Source: Helopsaltes ochotensis
Taxonomy: Eukaryota > Chordata > Aves > Passeriformes > Locustellidae
Direction: 5' to 3'
DNA: 64,000 nt
Assembly: GCA_013400155.1 (NCBI GenBank)
Contig: VXBM01000097.1
Span: 1-64,000, forward strand
Made by a program: the position numbers and the translations under genes. Shown here piece after piece: positions 1 through 12,177 of the stretch (the stretch's first letter is position 1; every line of letters starts with the position of its first letter). The notes beneath the pieces are model-generated. The model made no database searches, was not told where the DNA came from, and saw nothing but the letters and a program-made list of their open reading frames with translations.

Positions 1-120
1 GCCGCCGGCAGCGGCCGGGCAGCGAAGGGGCCCGGCAGACTCCGCTCAGGCGGTGTGTGGTGAAAGAGAGACTGGGCGGGCGTCTGGCGACGGTGCCTTG
101 TTGTGGTGCCGTGCGCCTTG
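1..120 (+). promoter_or_regulatory. CpG-rich promoter edge / possible untranslated first exon
   Basis: The first 120 bases are strongly GC-rich with many CpG dinucleotides, and composition drops to ordinary AT-rich sequence right after. This is the usual look of the downstream edge of a vertebrate CpG-island promoter. A possible splice donor (TTG before GTAACC, at 120/121) would end an untranslated exon that could join the coding exon at 405-497. The donor match is only fair, and the transcription start would lie before the window or near its first bases. The island may also serve a divergent gene outside the window. Direction is inferred only from the neighbouring exon. Confidence 0.6.
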
Positions 121-404
121 GTAACCCTGCCTGGGCTGGGATTAGCTGAGGGTGCCGGCTCCTTTCGGTTTCCTGACTGGTTGTTAACCATTTTTTCCCG
201 TCTGGATTTGTGTATATTCCTTGGCCGATGTGCCTACTCGTGTTTATGCTACTTTTTGCTACGATAATGCTCTATTTTGGGCTTTAGACAAGTGTATGAG
301 GCTTTTCCTCCTTTATTAGATCTGTTGTGTTGCTGCTCTGCTGATGGCCTCAGAGCCGGGAGAAAAAGTAAATGAAGCTAGCTTGTGGTCTTTTTCCTTT
401 TCAG
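121..404 (+). other. Putative first intron
   Basis: This stretch is T-rich, has no convincing open frame and ends in a pyrimidine tract running into TTTCAG at 404. It is read as the intron between the CpG-rich leader and the exon at 405. No repeat was recognised in it. Confidence 0.4.
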
Positions 405-497
405 GAGTCACTTAATAAAATGGATGGCACAACACAAGCAGTAAGGAAGAGATCTCTTTGTAGGGTTGCTCAGGAATCTGCTTCTGATGCTGTGAAG
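405..497 (+). CDS. Putative 5' coding exon of an unidentified gene (partial)
   Basis: A pyrimidine tract and TTTTCAG give a good acceptor just before 405. The exon has a short leader, then an ATG at 420 in good context (purine at -3, G at +4). Twenty-six codons, beginning MDGTTQAVRKRSLCRVAQ, run to AAG at 497, followed directly by a donor GTGGGT. The intron is phase 0. Acceptor, start context, donor and a nearby upstream CpG island together make this the most credible coding exon in the window. The peptide is basic at first, with no signal peptide or membrane segment, and I do not recognise the protein. The open frame runs on past the donor to 602, so an unspliced reading of 76 codons from an in-frame upstream ATG at 372 is possible but less likely. 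Downstream partners were not found with confidence. Confidence 0.5.
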
Positions 498-3470
498 GTG
501 GGTTTGTGTGGAGTCCTACTTAAACTAAGCTCTGGGAGCTTCTGGAACCAGGGCCCTTGTCTATGCCTGAAAAGCAAGAGTGTTATCTGGTATAAAATGT
601 AAATAAATGATGGTAATTAAAAACGCATTAGGTAGGAGCTTGTTTCAAGCTGACAAATGAAGGTATAATATAGCTAAAAGAAATGACAGCTTTTAAAAAG
701 GAAATAACTTTTAAAACATTTATACATGTGATTCTAAAGGAAAGGACAGTGAAATCAGTGAAATTCTAATTCTCAGTCCATATTAGACCAAATATAAATG
801 TATGAGAAATCTCAGTCATTGTTAAGGAGCACTTTTTAGACTTAACATTTTGTTACCTTAAAGATTGACTGGAGAAACAGTGGAGGATGTTTTTCCATGT
901 CTGAGGGAAGCAATTCTTGCCAGCTTCTCTGATATTAGGGGAAGAAATAATGAACTTAAACTCCTGTGGGAAGAAGTTTGTAGGGAAAAAGAACATAAAC
1001 ATCAGACTGTTTGGGGCCAGTTTCTGTCATAACGATTACCAGGCTACTGTACTGAAAATTCTGTAGAGCTACATAATTACATGTAAATATCATTAAAATA
1101 TTTTTATGTTTGGTAGTAGCATTACGGAACTGCTTTAACTCTTGAATGGGATGAATAACCCTACCCAAGTATTGCTGAACTGAACTTACTGTGTTGTGGT
1201 TAAGGAATTTTTTTTTCCCCCTCATTGAAAACTTCTAGTCTTTAAACAGGAGTATTTTGATTGTTTGAATCCATTTCTGTACAGCTGTTCTAGTTGTGCT
1301 CTCTTCACCAAGCAAATGAATTCTTGGTGTCACAAGATTACCTGAAATTGCTTAATGTAGGTACGCTCCAAATTTTTAGTACTCTAAATCTTTAAAACCT
1401 TGTTCAAGGATGGATGACAAGCTAATTTTCACATAGAGCCTTCAAGAATCTAGAGGTTCTGATACTAGAATAAAACTTGATTTAATTGAAGCAAACTCTA
1501 AACTTCCATGAGAAGTCTTGAACTAGTTTGAAACTGAATGGTCTCTTGGCCTACAAAAACACTTTCTGTAATGAGCTCCTTAAGGTCCAAGATGTACTCT
1601 CACTGACAACCAAAATACAATCTATAGAAATTATAGAAATTATGCAGAAGTTTGGGATAAATGCTCTAAGTTGCTACAACGAGAACCTCAGGCTGAATAA
1701 TACAGACTTGATTCAGTTACTCAATAAAGTACTGGTGGAAAAAAAGTGATTTCTGTAAGTATTCAGTGTTTGCTTGCAAGGCATGGAGTAAAGAAATATT
1801 TGCAGTGCTCTTGGCTGTGCTTTAGAAGACCAGACAGTAGAAAGCCTGAAAACTCATCAAAACATTATTGACTAAATCTCTGTATTCCTTCTCATAGCTG
1901 TTAAATGTATCCAGTCTGGGACTTGATCCTAATTTCAGGTTTGTTTGTTAGTCTTTAAAATGTTCGGCTTAGCCATCCTGTGTCTTTGTTGCTGCTGTAA
2001 AGCCTCTGAGAAGGAAAACACCATTCTGTGATGGAAATGGCACTGAAAGCCCAAATTAATAATTTGGACTTTATTGTATTGACCACTGTGGAGGTGCTTT
2101 AAGCCATCCTGTATGATGTGCTGATAAGCCATTCCCAAATGTGGGTGTGATTTATACTGGCAAGATAATTTTGCCTTTGTCAAGCCAGCTTTTTCTTTAT
2201 TTAAATTGGGAAGAGAGGGAATGGGAAGTAGAGCTAAACTGTACGGTGATCTTTTTGCATAATTGTCAGCAATAGAAATGCTAGCTGGGCTGGTTATGTC
2301 GGCCACAAATCACCTTTTGGTGACCCTTGAACAGCCTCACATTATGAACAGAAAGATGTAAGATCTGGGTGAAGAGCTTGCTTGGAGCATTTATAGCATA
2401 AGCAATTTGGACAGAGTTGTCAAGTGCTAGCTCATCATATTCAGACCATCTTCTAAGTTGCACTGAACTTCAAATGTGTGTGTATTTAAATGTTAATGAT
2501 AACTGGTTCTCTGTTTCTTCTTCAAGAATTGACTGCTGCTTTGAAGAGATCACCTTCCTTCCTGCATGGAGGAAGAGATGCCACAGAGGGCTTAGTGATA
2601 ACAGTAACTTGCTAATTACATGTTAAGATAGAATAGTTAGAGATGAGGCAGCTTCATAGAGAGATGTAGTGCAAGTTGTCATGAAGGGAGTTCCTATTTG
2701 TGAGGGTGATGTGCAGAGACAGAAGAGCAGCTTTGAGTTGGTTGACTTTCTCTAAAGCAAAGACAGTTAAAAGAACTTAAATATCAAGATAGTGAATCTG
2801 TTTCTTTTTTAGAATCTCAGAGTATTGCTGACAGATTAGAGGTGGTGGGGTCACAGAATAAGCAGGATTGGGAAATTACTATGGGCCACTGTAAAGTCAG
2901 CAAGGCTGATTGAGGCCAGGGTGGTCTGCAGGAATCATCACTATTTTATTCTGTTTGATGTAGATGTCTACTAGCAACCTGAAAAGCTTTGCTTCAGAGC
3001 CTGTTAGAAATGCTTTGAATGTGGATCAGATTCATTTAAGTTGTCATGATCCATCCTTACCCTGAAGATGCAGGTATTGCTTTAACAGTTGATCAAAACA
3101 AGTCTAGGATAACATTTCAATGAATCTGTGATCTGTGAATTACTTCACAGGGGGTTCACAAAATGTAAGTAAAGACAGACTTCAACTTGTATATGATGGC
3201 CTAAAGCTCTACTTAAAAATTATTCAGAAACAATAATTTTGAAAATTGGGGAAAAAAAAAAACAACACCCCCCACCCCAAATTGCTGGCTTTTAATTAAG
3301 TGGCAAATGCACAGTATTCTCCCTAGCTTTTGCTTCCTAATATCATGAGAGAACAAGAAATATTTTGAGAACATGGTTAGAGTTTATTATACAAGGCCCA
3401 CCACAGAGCCTTTAGCTACAGCTTGTGGATTTGAACAAGAAATACAAGGAGTCTTTTTTTTGTGCTTTTT
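498..3470. other. AT-rich intron-like sequence with two unexplained open segments
   Basis: Mostly AT-rich DNA with scattered pyrimidine-tract acceptors (ending near 1890, 2525 and 2812). I could not build a chain of open exons in matching phase from them. Two segments look more protein-like than their surroundings: 862-1032 (about 56 codons, including the stretch VEDVFPCLREAILASFSD) and 1519-1749 (about 75 codons ending ...LLNKVLVEKK). Neither has a matching donor, and both end in stops. They could be fragments of an old retrocopy, exons of the same unidentified gene with poor sites, or chance. A short A/C tract lies at 3252-3279. No repeat family was recognised. Confidence 0.35.
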
Positions 3471-3477
3471 AATCAAT

Positions 3478-3640
3478 TCAAGTGGTTTTGCAAAGGAACC
3501 ACATGTCTCTTCCTCTCTGTATGGATGAAAGTGAAGCAGAAAGGGCTGAAATTACTTGTCCAAGAGCATTCCCAGACTATTAACAGGGCTATGAACAGAA
3601 CCCAGGGTAAAGGAGTCCTTATCTAAGGCTTTCTCCATGG
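3478..3640 (-). repeat. Old tRNA-derived SINE remnant (MIR-like core)
   Basis: Read on the minus strand, this stretch follows the layout of amniote MIR-like SINEs: a 'CCCTGGGTTCTGTTC' box, then a segment like 'GGACAAGTAATTTCAG', then 'CTGCTTCACTTTCATCC'. This parallels the 'GGGCAAGTCACTT...CTCAGTTTCC' order of the family. The copy is heavily mutated and its edges are approximate. The family assignment comes from remembered consensus features and was not checked by alignment. Confidence 0.55.
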
Positions 3641-6600
3641 TGTCATGTTACTGCTTTCAGAAGTGTAAGAATTTTGCCTATTATTTCTAACCATCTCATA
3701 TGCTGCTAATATGTGCCTGTACTAAAAATACTGCATTAACTATTTGGGACTGACCCAGTGTGAATTTCTGACTTGTAGCTCTTTAAACTTAGAGGGTTGT
3801 TTCTTCTAAGATTGGAAGATTTGGGCCTTTCAGAAGTAGCTAAGGATACCTAGGACTGGTTGAACGTGCTTGCTGTGCAGCTCAAAAATTCCAATGCTAT
3901 TTTGTTGCGATGTCTCTGACCCTCAGTCCCTCTTAATTGTATTTTACAACCCATCTCATGCAGCTAGAATTTTCCCACTCTTGCAGAAAAAGAGACTTAA
4001 ATATCTTCTTCTTTTACCTGGAATCCCTGTCTCCTGAAATCCAGCTTGATGTTAGCTGACCTTCCTGGGTTGCCTTCTGGGTGAAAGTCTGTGGCTGGGA
4101 TGTTTTCTGTTGCTATACCAACCTGGTTTCTGCACTAAAAATAAAGACCTCAGGGTGGGGAATGTGTGTTGTTTCCTATAAGCTCACATGACTGTTGCAA
4201 CATGTTTATCTAACATGTTAATTCTAATTCTGTCCTAAAAAGCTCTCTGGAAGCATGAGTGGTACTTCAGTTCTCATTAATTTTTTTTAATAAAAGTAAC
4301 TTAGGAAAAAAGTCCCGGAGGGATTGTGTCTGAATTTTGAAGCATTATTAGCTGTCTTGGTAGAAATTTCATAGCTGGATAAATATCTACACAGCTGCCT
4401 TCTGGATTTTTTGGAAGTATGTTCAGGGGAGGGAGAGTAAGTATAGGGCCAAGTATCCATTCTATATTTTCAGCCCGTTTTTCTTGATAGTACCCAATGA
4501 AATCCCCAAACTTGGTCCTCCGCATTGTACTGAATTTAGATGTTGCAGATAGTCTGAACAGATAAAAAACTTAATTTTTAAAATTAATTAAAATAGATTT
4601 GGTGTAAATCACATAATTTTATGGGTGATGAGATATTTTGACTTGGTGGTTCTCTTTCAAGGTTTGTTTCTTGCTGTTCATTTTCAGACATGCATATACA
4701 GAGATCAAGTATGGGCTTAATTCAGTTTTTATTCCTTGGAGCCTACTTTTGTTTTGCACGTTGCATCAGCAGTATGTCCATATGATGAGTTCTGTCTTTA
4801 GAGCTGGGGTTTTCTGCGCCCCAGATAAGGCTGGTGTGGGTGTTACTTATATTGCCTTGGAGAGGATGCAGCCTGAAGAGATCTTTCAACATAATGAATT
4901 GAGTCAGGTCCCAAATGAGAAATGTTTACAAGAAGTACATCCAATACTCCCAACTGGAAAAATCAATCATTTAATACCAGGAGGCTGGAGTTACATGAGG
5001 GCCTGGCTCCAAATTTAGACCTACCAATGGAAAAGAATGGCTTCTTCATGAATTTTTTTGCTGGTTTGGGGGGTGGTTCTTCCCTAAAAATATCTCAGTG
5101 GGATTCAGAACTCCTCATTTCTGCAAAGTACTTATATTCCCTGAAGCTGGTCTAGCACAGGCCTAGAGGGGCAGGAGTAGTTAGGGACTCTGCTTCACCT
5201 TTGTTATGAACAGCTATGAATATGAAATAAGTATGAGGAATCCCAGTCTTCATTTTCAATGTGTCAAACAGCTGTGGCAGCATTGTAGAGCAGCCAGAGG
5301 TGGGGCTTAAATGGGATTTTGTATCTCCATACAGAGAGGGATCAGCAGTGAGAAGTGATGCTGCTTTCAGTCCTGAAGGCAGGAAGACAAAAGTGGTCTC
5401 ACCATCAGCACATGAATACAACTGCCCTCACTTCAAATCTGGAGAGCAGATGGGTGTGGGTTTTATTGGTACTGACAGCTTTAACCCTAACAACAACTGT
5501 TTTTGTTAACTTGTGGGAACAAGTTCTTCATGGTAAAAAGAGAGAGATTACAGTTTTTCACTTTGTTGCCTGGTAGACAGATGCCATTTTAAATGCCCTG
5601 CTCCAAAGCTGTATCCTTTTCTACCATAAGAGTTCTCTCAGTATAGAAAATTGGACTTGCCCAGGAAAAAAAAGTGTAGCATATTGTGTACATGTCTTGC
5701 CAGCTTGTTCCTTGTCTGGTTTGAGCAGGTAGAAGAGAGGAATTCAGGTCCCTTTTCTCCATCTTGCCATCTCAGGTGGACCTCTTGGTTGTGCCCTATT
5801 TGATGAGTGGGGGTAAGGTCTAATTATTCTCATGACACCAGGAGATACTCCATCATAAAGGGGTTTTGGATGCCCTGAAGAGTGTTTTGCAGTTGGGATC
5901 CAGGTTGCTGTTGCCCTCAAGAAGTAATCCTGCTCTTCAGTCACGTTTTTGCTGCCCCTATTCTGTACCCTGTTCTGTCAACCAGCATTTCTGCAGCAGC
6001 ACATTTAGGCAGATCAAGGAGGTAAAATGTCTGCAAATTAATCTAGCTGAAGGCACAGCTGTTTTTCAGACATGTGCAATGGTAGTGCAGAAATGTAGTG
6101 GGAAAGGATGGCCCTTACGTGAAGGAAGCTTGCAGACAGATTGGCTCACTGGGATCCTGAAAACATGCCTTTAGTATTTCCCTGGGCCCGTGAGTGAAAG
6201 TCATTCCTAATTAGATCTGTTTTATTGGAATACTCTCAGCCATAGCTGTGCTGCGGTGGGGCTGGTCTGGCTGCTGCTGAAGCCCCACGTTCTGCTCTGT
6301 GTTTGAGCTGTACATCCACACAGGGGGCAGCACGTACTTCAGAGATGACCAACTTGGGAACACGCAGCGAGTAGAGACTTTAAGCTACGTAATGACTTTA
6401 AGCAGTCAATTTCTCTCTGTTGCCACGTGGTGGTGATGTTGGTTGTTGCCTTCAAGGAGCTTTGGACTTCTGCTGCTGAGGGCATGTGACAGATAAGTTG
6501 GCAAGAAATGTCTTCCAGGCCAGTACTTACAGGTGACTTTCTTCAGTGCTGCATGGTTTGTCCAGTTATCCACATGGTGGTGATATGTTTGCTTCTATTT

Positions 6601-7410
6601 ATCCTCCATTTTCTATGTACACATTCCTACACCTCAGCAGGGTCAGCTAATCAACAACAGGAGGTGTTTTCTTAGGAATAACTGACAAAATATAATAGAT
6701 TTTAAGGGCAGCATGCTGCAGGTATTCCCTTTTGAGCTTACTCGGATGTCATCCTAGGTTGTTCTAGGATCTAGAAGGTTTTTTCCTGTCCCATATTTAT
6801 CACATCAAAGGCTTGGTTGTGATCTTTGAGTCCCCAGTGACATTGTTACCATTATCTTATTTTATGCTGATAAGCAGAAATGAGGGATATATCATCCATT
6901 CAGAAGAATGTGTGTATAAATGAGATCAATGGCACTGTAAAATCCTCTCCACCAACTCTTGGTGATGAGCATGAGTGTGATCTAGGCCTTAACAAAATTT
7001 ATATGGTGTATCTAAACACACATTCACTGTCAGGACAGCTTACAGAACAGCTGATTTAAATGTGTTAAAATCTGGCTTTCCTCCACTTGGCTGTGTCCAG
7101 TACTATTGGGTATGGATATGAAATTCAGATTTACTGAGTCACTGAGTTCCTGAGTCTTAAATCTTCTTGTTGCTTAAGTTTTTATGGTTTTTTTTCACAG
7201 CAAATCAGAAAAGAAAAATGGGAAATCAAGATTATCATATATTTTCAAGTCTCAGCTAAGATAAGAAGGAAAACTTCAGTAAGAGTAGTGTAATATTCTA
7301 GAGAATTTTCCTTTTAGGAATTGGATAAAGGGAAGTGATGTCTGCTGTTTTCTGGAAACAGGACTGTCACTGTAAGTTCATGTTCAACATCAGTAGAGAA
7401 GGTGTTACTC
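3641..7410. other. Non-coding sequence, no gene seen
   Basis: No open frame here exceeds chance length. A textbook-looking polyadenylation arrangement lies at 4140-4172 (AATAAA followed by a G/T-rich element), but no transcript was traced to it. Two similar 20-base segments around 6423 and 6571 share 'CCAC.TGGTGGTGAT' about 148 bases apart. No recognisable transposon was found. Confidence 0.5.
4140..4172 (+). terminator. Candidate polyadenylation signal
   Basis: AATAAA at 4140-4145 is followed within 10-25 bases by a G/U-rich stretch (GGGTGGGGAATGTGTGTTG). This is the normal order of a vertebrate cleavage site. It could end a transcript starting at the CpG-rich block at the window's left edge, but AATAAA is common by chance in AT-rich DNA. 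Confidence 0.25.
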
Positions 7411-7416
7411 TAGAAG

Positions 7417-7459
7417 TTTATAAATATTATAATATTTATTTATAATATTATAAATATTC
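7417..7459. repeat. AT-only quasi-palindrome
   Basis: About 40 bases consisting almost only of A and T, in which TATAAATATTATAA is followed by a near inverted copy, TTATAATATTATAAATA. The tract can fold into an imperfect hairpin or cruciform. It may simply be a degenerate AT microsatellite. Confidence 0.7.
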
Positions 7460-10400
7460 AACCTTTATTGTTTGTTTTGTAATCTTTGCTTCTTAACAGC
7501 TGAGCCTTGTCTTTGTTTTTAATCAAACTGGTCATCTTATTACAGTATGTGATTGAATGGATGATTTTGTCTTGTAAGATACTTGGCAAAACCAGGCATA
7601 TTTTGATGCAAGTTGGGTTTTTTCAGATTTACATCTGTGTAGATGTCATTTCTTCTGTGAACCACTTTGTGTATGGACTAATTAATAGTTATTCACAACA
7701 AAAAATGCAGTCAGACATTTTACTTCCTTTTTTTTTTTAATGAGGCAGAAAGCAACTGAGAAGAAGGAAAAGCATCAAATCTAATTTTTTCTCTCTATGC
7801 TCTGTTCTAATAGGACATTAGGTGCAGTAGTCAGTGTGGAGCAGTACTGGGCTGTGGCTGCTCAGTGCTGGAATTTTGCATGGCTCTGAACGCGTTTGGG
7901 TGGAAAGGGGAGGCCCAGTTCTCACAATCACAGTTTCCACAGGTCACTGGTTCTGTTGCACCACACTCTTGGGGGCTATGTGTGTGCAGGGTTTCCATAC
8001 TCAGCCTGTGAGGTGTGGAAAAAGAAGGTGGCAGTCCAATCTATGAGTCAATTTTTGGAGGTGTGGAAGACTAGTCAGTGAAGAAACATAAAAAGGTGAA
8101 GATTGGGCAATGGAATGTTTGGCGTTGGTTGTAATTAGAAACATCCTGTTCATCACTCATATGCGAGATAAAAAGGGAAGAATGTCCATTACTACAGTAC
8201 ACTGAAAGAGGAAATATCTGTATTATAGTGAGCAATTGTAATTGAGCTGCCAAGTATAATTGTATTGAAATACAGACCCTATTTCAACAATATTTCCCTT
8301 ATTGTACTGTATGAGTGATGGTCAACTGGCATTGTATTTATTCCTAATCTTTCAGCTGATGACTTTTGTCTAAAATCCAAAGTATTTCAGTATTAACTCA
8401 GTAATAGTCAGTATTCAACTTAGCAATTACTTCTGTCAGCTAAAAGATGAATAAAGCTCAACCAACAAACCTTTCTTTCGTAAACCCAAGGCTTCTTGTA
8501 CCTGTCTCCTCAAAAAGGTACAAAGACCATCTGGCACTCATACCGTGACCTAGAAGAGTGACTGTGTAAATCAGAAGAGGAAGCTGATACTTGCAAAGCT
8601 CAGAGCTGAAGGTTCTCTTGGTTTTGGGGGGAGCCTTTGTTCTTGCCAAGGAGGAACCAAGCACTGAACTCCTCTGCTCAAGTTCTCCTAGGTGTGGTGC
8701 TGTGATTCGAGGGAGAGGTATGTGCTGCCCCTGACTGCAGCTAATCACCCAAAGTGACCTCTCCTCTTCCTTCCAGCACTGCAAACCAGCTGCACTGAGA
8801 CTGTTACTTCAAGTGTTACTGGAAATTAGATTAAAATCTGCTGCTCCTGGATTTGGTTAATTAGCTGGCAGTACCTTTAAAGTAATTTTTAGAGCATTTG
8901 GACAGTGATGTGAAACGTGTCATTTTCAAGGCTTAAAGCTTACTAAATTAAGTGAAACAATCTGAAATCCTTCCACATGTCAAAGGGAAAAGTTTAAGAG
9001 GTTTAAATTCAGTGTTTTATATTAAAAACTTACCAAATATCAATATAAATGGATACAAGTAGTCCTTCCACCCTCCAGTTGATACAAAAGACTTTCCTCA
9101 CTTTCTATGAATGGCTCTATGTAGACTGAAGCTTCCTCTGAAACAAATTTTTTTGGCTTCTGATTAAGAAACATGTGAACAGATGTTGCAAAGTAAATGC
9201 TTTAAATTACTATAAAGTTGTGACATACCTAAAAATAGTGGTAGAGAAAAGAAAATTCTTAATTTCTAAAATATATAGAAAGACATTTTGGACATTATTC
9301 CATTCAGGTCATCAAATTGTTACAAGCTATTGCACTACAATGTAAGACATAAATTTTAAAAGAATGAAAAGTGCAGGAAGTTTGAATGATGCATGACCAT
9401 AAATTTACTCATCTTTTATATAATGCCTTCTTGAGGTGCTGACATTTTCAGTACATTAATTGTTCATAATGAATACTCTTGCATAAAACATTCAGAGGTA
9501 ATTTTCTGAGGCCAAAGAATGACTAAAAAGTTATTCACTAAAGAGGAATCAATAACCTGTATCCAAAAGAATACTCGTGGGATGTGAAATAAACTGATGT
9601 AACAGGTAGAGAAGTTTGCATATATAAAAGAATCTACCTTTTTTACAGGTTTTATGCCCTAAAACAGAAGCCACAGAATTGGTGTGGACTGGTATAGAGG
9701 CAAAATCATTATGTTCTAACCATGCTTCGTTGAAGGCAAGGGAAAAAGACAGCTTTGGGCAAAATATCCATATCTCCTGTGGCAGAGATCCAGGAAATAG
9801 CCACCTCTGCTGCAGCTAACATATGATCACTTTTGTGCTGTATACTTCAGGATAGATAATAATAATCAGTGAAAATATGTTTAAAGAATGTACTAAAATA
9901 TCAGCAAAATAAATCAATTGATCTCTCAGGCTTCTTCCAGGCAATAGATTTTAAACAACTTGTCAAATATTTCTTGGCTGTTATACCTTCGCATAAGAGC
10001 TTTCCCTGGTTCATAAAGAAAATTAATGTGAAATCAATAATGATATTAAAAATTCACCGAACACTTCCCATCCAGTGAAAGTCTCACTTTGAGTGCCACT
10101 AATGCAACAGGCAGAGTGGGAAAACGACACAGACTTGACCCTGGTGGTTAAAACAGAAGCCAGTGCAGATGGAAAGTGCAGTGAAGAGATGCTTTCAGAA
10201 ACAACCAAAAGGACCTGCCTGCTTCCCCACAGGAGCAAACCTGTAACCAGAGCCACTGTGAGCATCAGTTTGCAAAAGTCCTGTCTGTTTGAAGATGCAG
10301 TTGAGATGCTACACTGACTTCCTGCTAGAAGATACAAACTGGCTTGAACAGCAACCAAAACAAAAAACAACAACAAAAACCCCCACAAACAAACAAAACA

Positions 10401-11480
10401 ACATATAAAGGTGAAAACCACAGCCGAAGAACAGTAAAGTAAGCTTCCTCTAGCATCATACAACCCTATGAGCCGTCAGATTTCAGACAATGGAGAGGGA
10501 ACCTTTGCTATTTCAGATGGCTTCATTCTACTCTTGCAGAAAAACTGGGATCATTGTGGAAATGGGAAGAAACAAGCCACAAATTAGATTTGTGTGTTAA
10601 TTTATATTTTTAATAAAAGCACACAGAGGAGTAATACAGTAGATGGTGATTTTGTGGCTCTATCTGCATTTAGGTGATTTCGTTGGTGAGGGAGATACAT
10701 TGTAGTTACCATTTATGTAAATCAATACAATTGTAATTACCCACAGTTGCCACATTTGATCTCTGAACATAAATAGGATTTGTCAGTATCTCCTCTTCTT
10801 CCCCTTCCTCCCCTAGCTCCCCTAAAGGCTGTTTTGCAGCCTCTTACACGGGGTTGTTCAGCGAGGGCAGAAGGTGAAGTGGAAGCCTGCAGCATTTGGG
10901 GGCGGTGCTTTCTCCTGAAAGGCTGATGTACTGAGCTGCTGCATCCAAGAATGAATTTCAGAGTTTGCTCGGTATTGTCATCTCCAGGCACCCATGCCCA
11001 CGCTCTCTCGGTGGTATTCACAAAAATTTTAAAATATGCTGCTTTATTACTCATGGTGGTATCTAGTTTCGAGGTTCACATGTCTCACATCTCCCCAAAC
11101 TTTTTTTATCTGAACTAGTTAAAATTTTGTTTTTCTTGTTAGGTTAGAATTCAGATTCACATGAAAGCACTTGAATCCCAAAGCTGCATCTTCAAGGAGC
11201 AGATAGGAGATGCATGATAGAATTGGCAGACTTGCACTGCTCTAAGCACTTTTGGAGACATATGCTGCTTTTCCCACTCCTGGAAGTAGTCCCACAGATG
11301 TCTCATGATTATTCACTTGAGTCATGGTTGCAGAATTGACTTTTTGGTGGTTTGGATTCCCAGATTCCTACACCGCATATTTAATGGAAGAGCAAATTCT
11401 GACTGAAGACCTGCCCGGTTGAAAACAGAGAGGATACGTTTAACCAAAACCCAATGTTCTGTGAACGCAGACTAAATCGC
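7460..11480. other. AT-rich non-coding sequence, no gene seen
   Basis: Intergenic or intronic DNA without a recognised repeat or supported exon. An A/C-rich low-complexity patch lies at 10355-10402. Open frames on both strands overlap one another and are short. Confidence 0.5.
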
Positions 11481-11539
11481 CTTCTGCCTAAGAGCGCTGT
11501 TTGGTGAAAATGAGACATCTCCAAGGAGAAAGAGACGCC

Positions 11540-11885
11540 AAAATGAGGCCGACAATGGGTGCGCGGCGCTCAGCTGCGGCGCCGGGGGTTTGTTGTGCTC
11601 CGCGGGGATGTTATCCCGGCGCTGGGCACCAGGTGGCGCCGGCGCTCCCGCCTTCCCGCCGGGCCGCGTTTGTTTTGGAGAGGGAGCGCGGCGCTCGCAA
11701 AGCCGGGCGGCAACACCTCTGGCCCGCCTGGGCCGGAGGGAATTGTTCGAGCGAAATGCCTCTGGGGAGTCTGGGTGTTATTTTCGTGGCTGAGGTTGCT
11801 GGAGCGGGGGATCGCCTGTGTGCCAGCGCTGACCGGCTCCTCTGCCAGCTTCGTGGGCTCCGTGAGAAACGTGGGAGCACTAATC
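11540..11885. promoter_or_regulatory. Isolated CpG island
   Basis: Between about 11540 and 11885 the sequence becomes GC-rich with dense CpG (for example GCGCGGCGCTC and GCCGGGCGGC), in sharp contrast to the AT-rich flanks. Open frames of up to 170 codons occur in several frames on both strands. This reflects scarce stop codons in GC-rich DNA, so none is called as coding. A fair splice donor (CC before GTGAGA, near 11859) is present on the plus strand. The island could be the promoter or first exon of an unseen transcript, an orphan island or an insulator, and it contains the strong CTCF-like motif at 11623. Confidence 0.7.
11623..11641 (+). promoter_or_regulatory. Predicted CTCF binding site (strong match)
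   Basis: TGGGCACCAGGTGGCGCCG matches the 19-base vertebrate CTCF motif at nearly every informative position, including the core CACCAG and GTGGCGC. It lies inside the CpG island on the plus strand. Binding is inferred from the motif alone. Confidence 0.65.
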
Positions 11886-12090
11886 CTGTGCCCAACTCTG
11901 TGCTCCAAGGCTTTAATATCCAGTGTATCAACAGAATAATGGCTTTTTACCCACCCCCCACCCCGCCCAGCTGTGCTCTTGCTGTTAATGAGTTATTACG
12001 TGCTGCACCATGAACAAATGTTAACCTGAGAAAACTTGGATTTGCTTTGTCTTTTAAAAATTCCATCAGTTTGGTCTGCTGGGAGATACT
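11886..12090. other. Island shore, no gene seen
   Basis: Composition returns to ordinary levels. Nothing beyond a short C-rich run (around 11951-11968) was recognised. Confidence 0.5.
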
Positions 12091-12177
12091 TGTTGGGGTT
12101 TTTTTGGTGTGTTTGGGGTTTTTATTGTTGTTGTTGGGAGTTTTTTTGTTTGATTGTTTTGGTTTTGTTTTTTTTAT
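12091..12177. repeat. T/G-rich low-complexity tract
   Basis: About 87 bases made almost only of T and G on the plus strand, mixing GGGGTTTTT, TTGTTGTTG and GTTTTG units. The strand asymmetry is very marked. No poly-A tail or element ends were seen around it. Confidence 0.9.

Noticed and set aside
11501..12013. Overlapping frames of 100-170 codons on both strands in the CpG island
   Set aside because: All phases are open because stops are rare in GC-rich DNA. No frame stands out.
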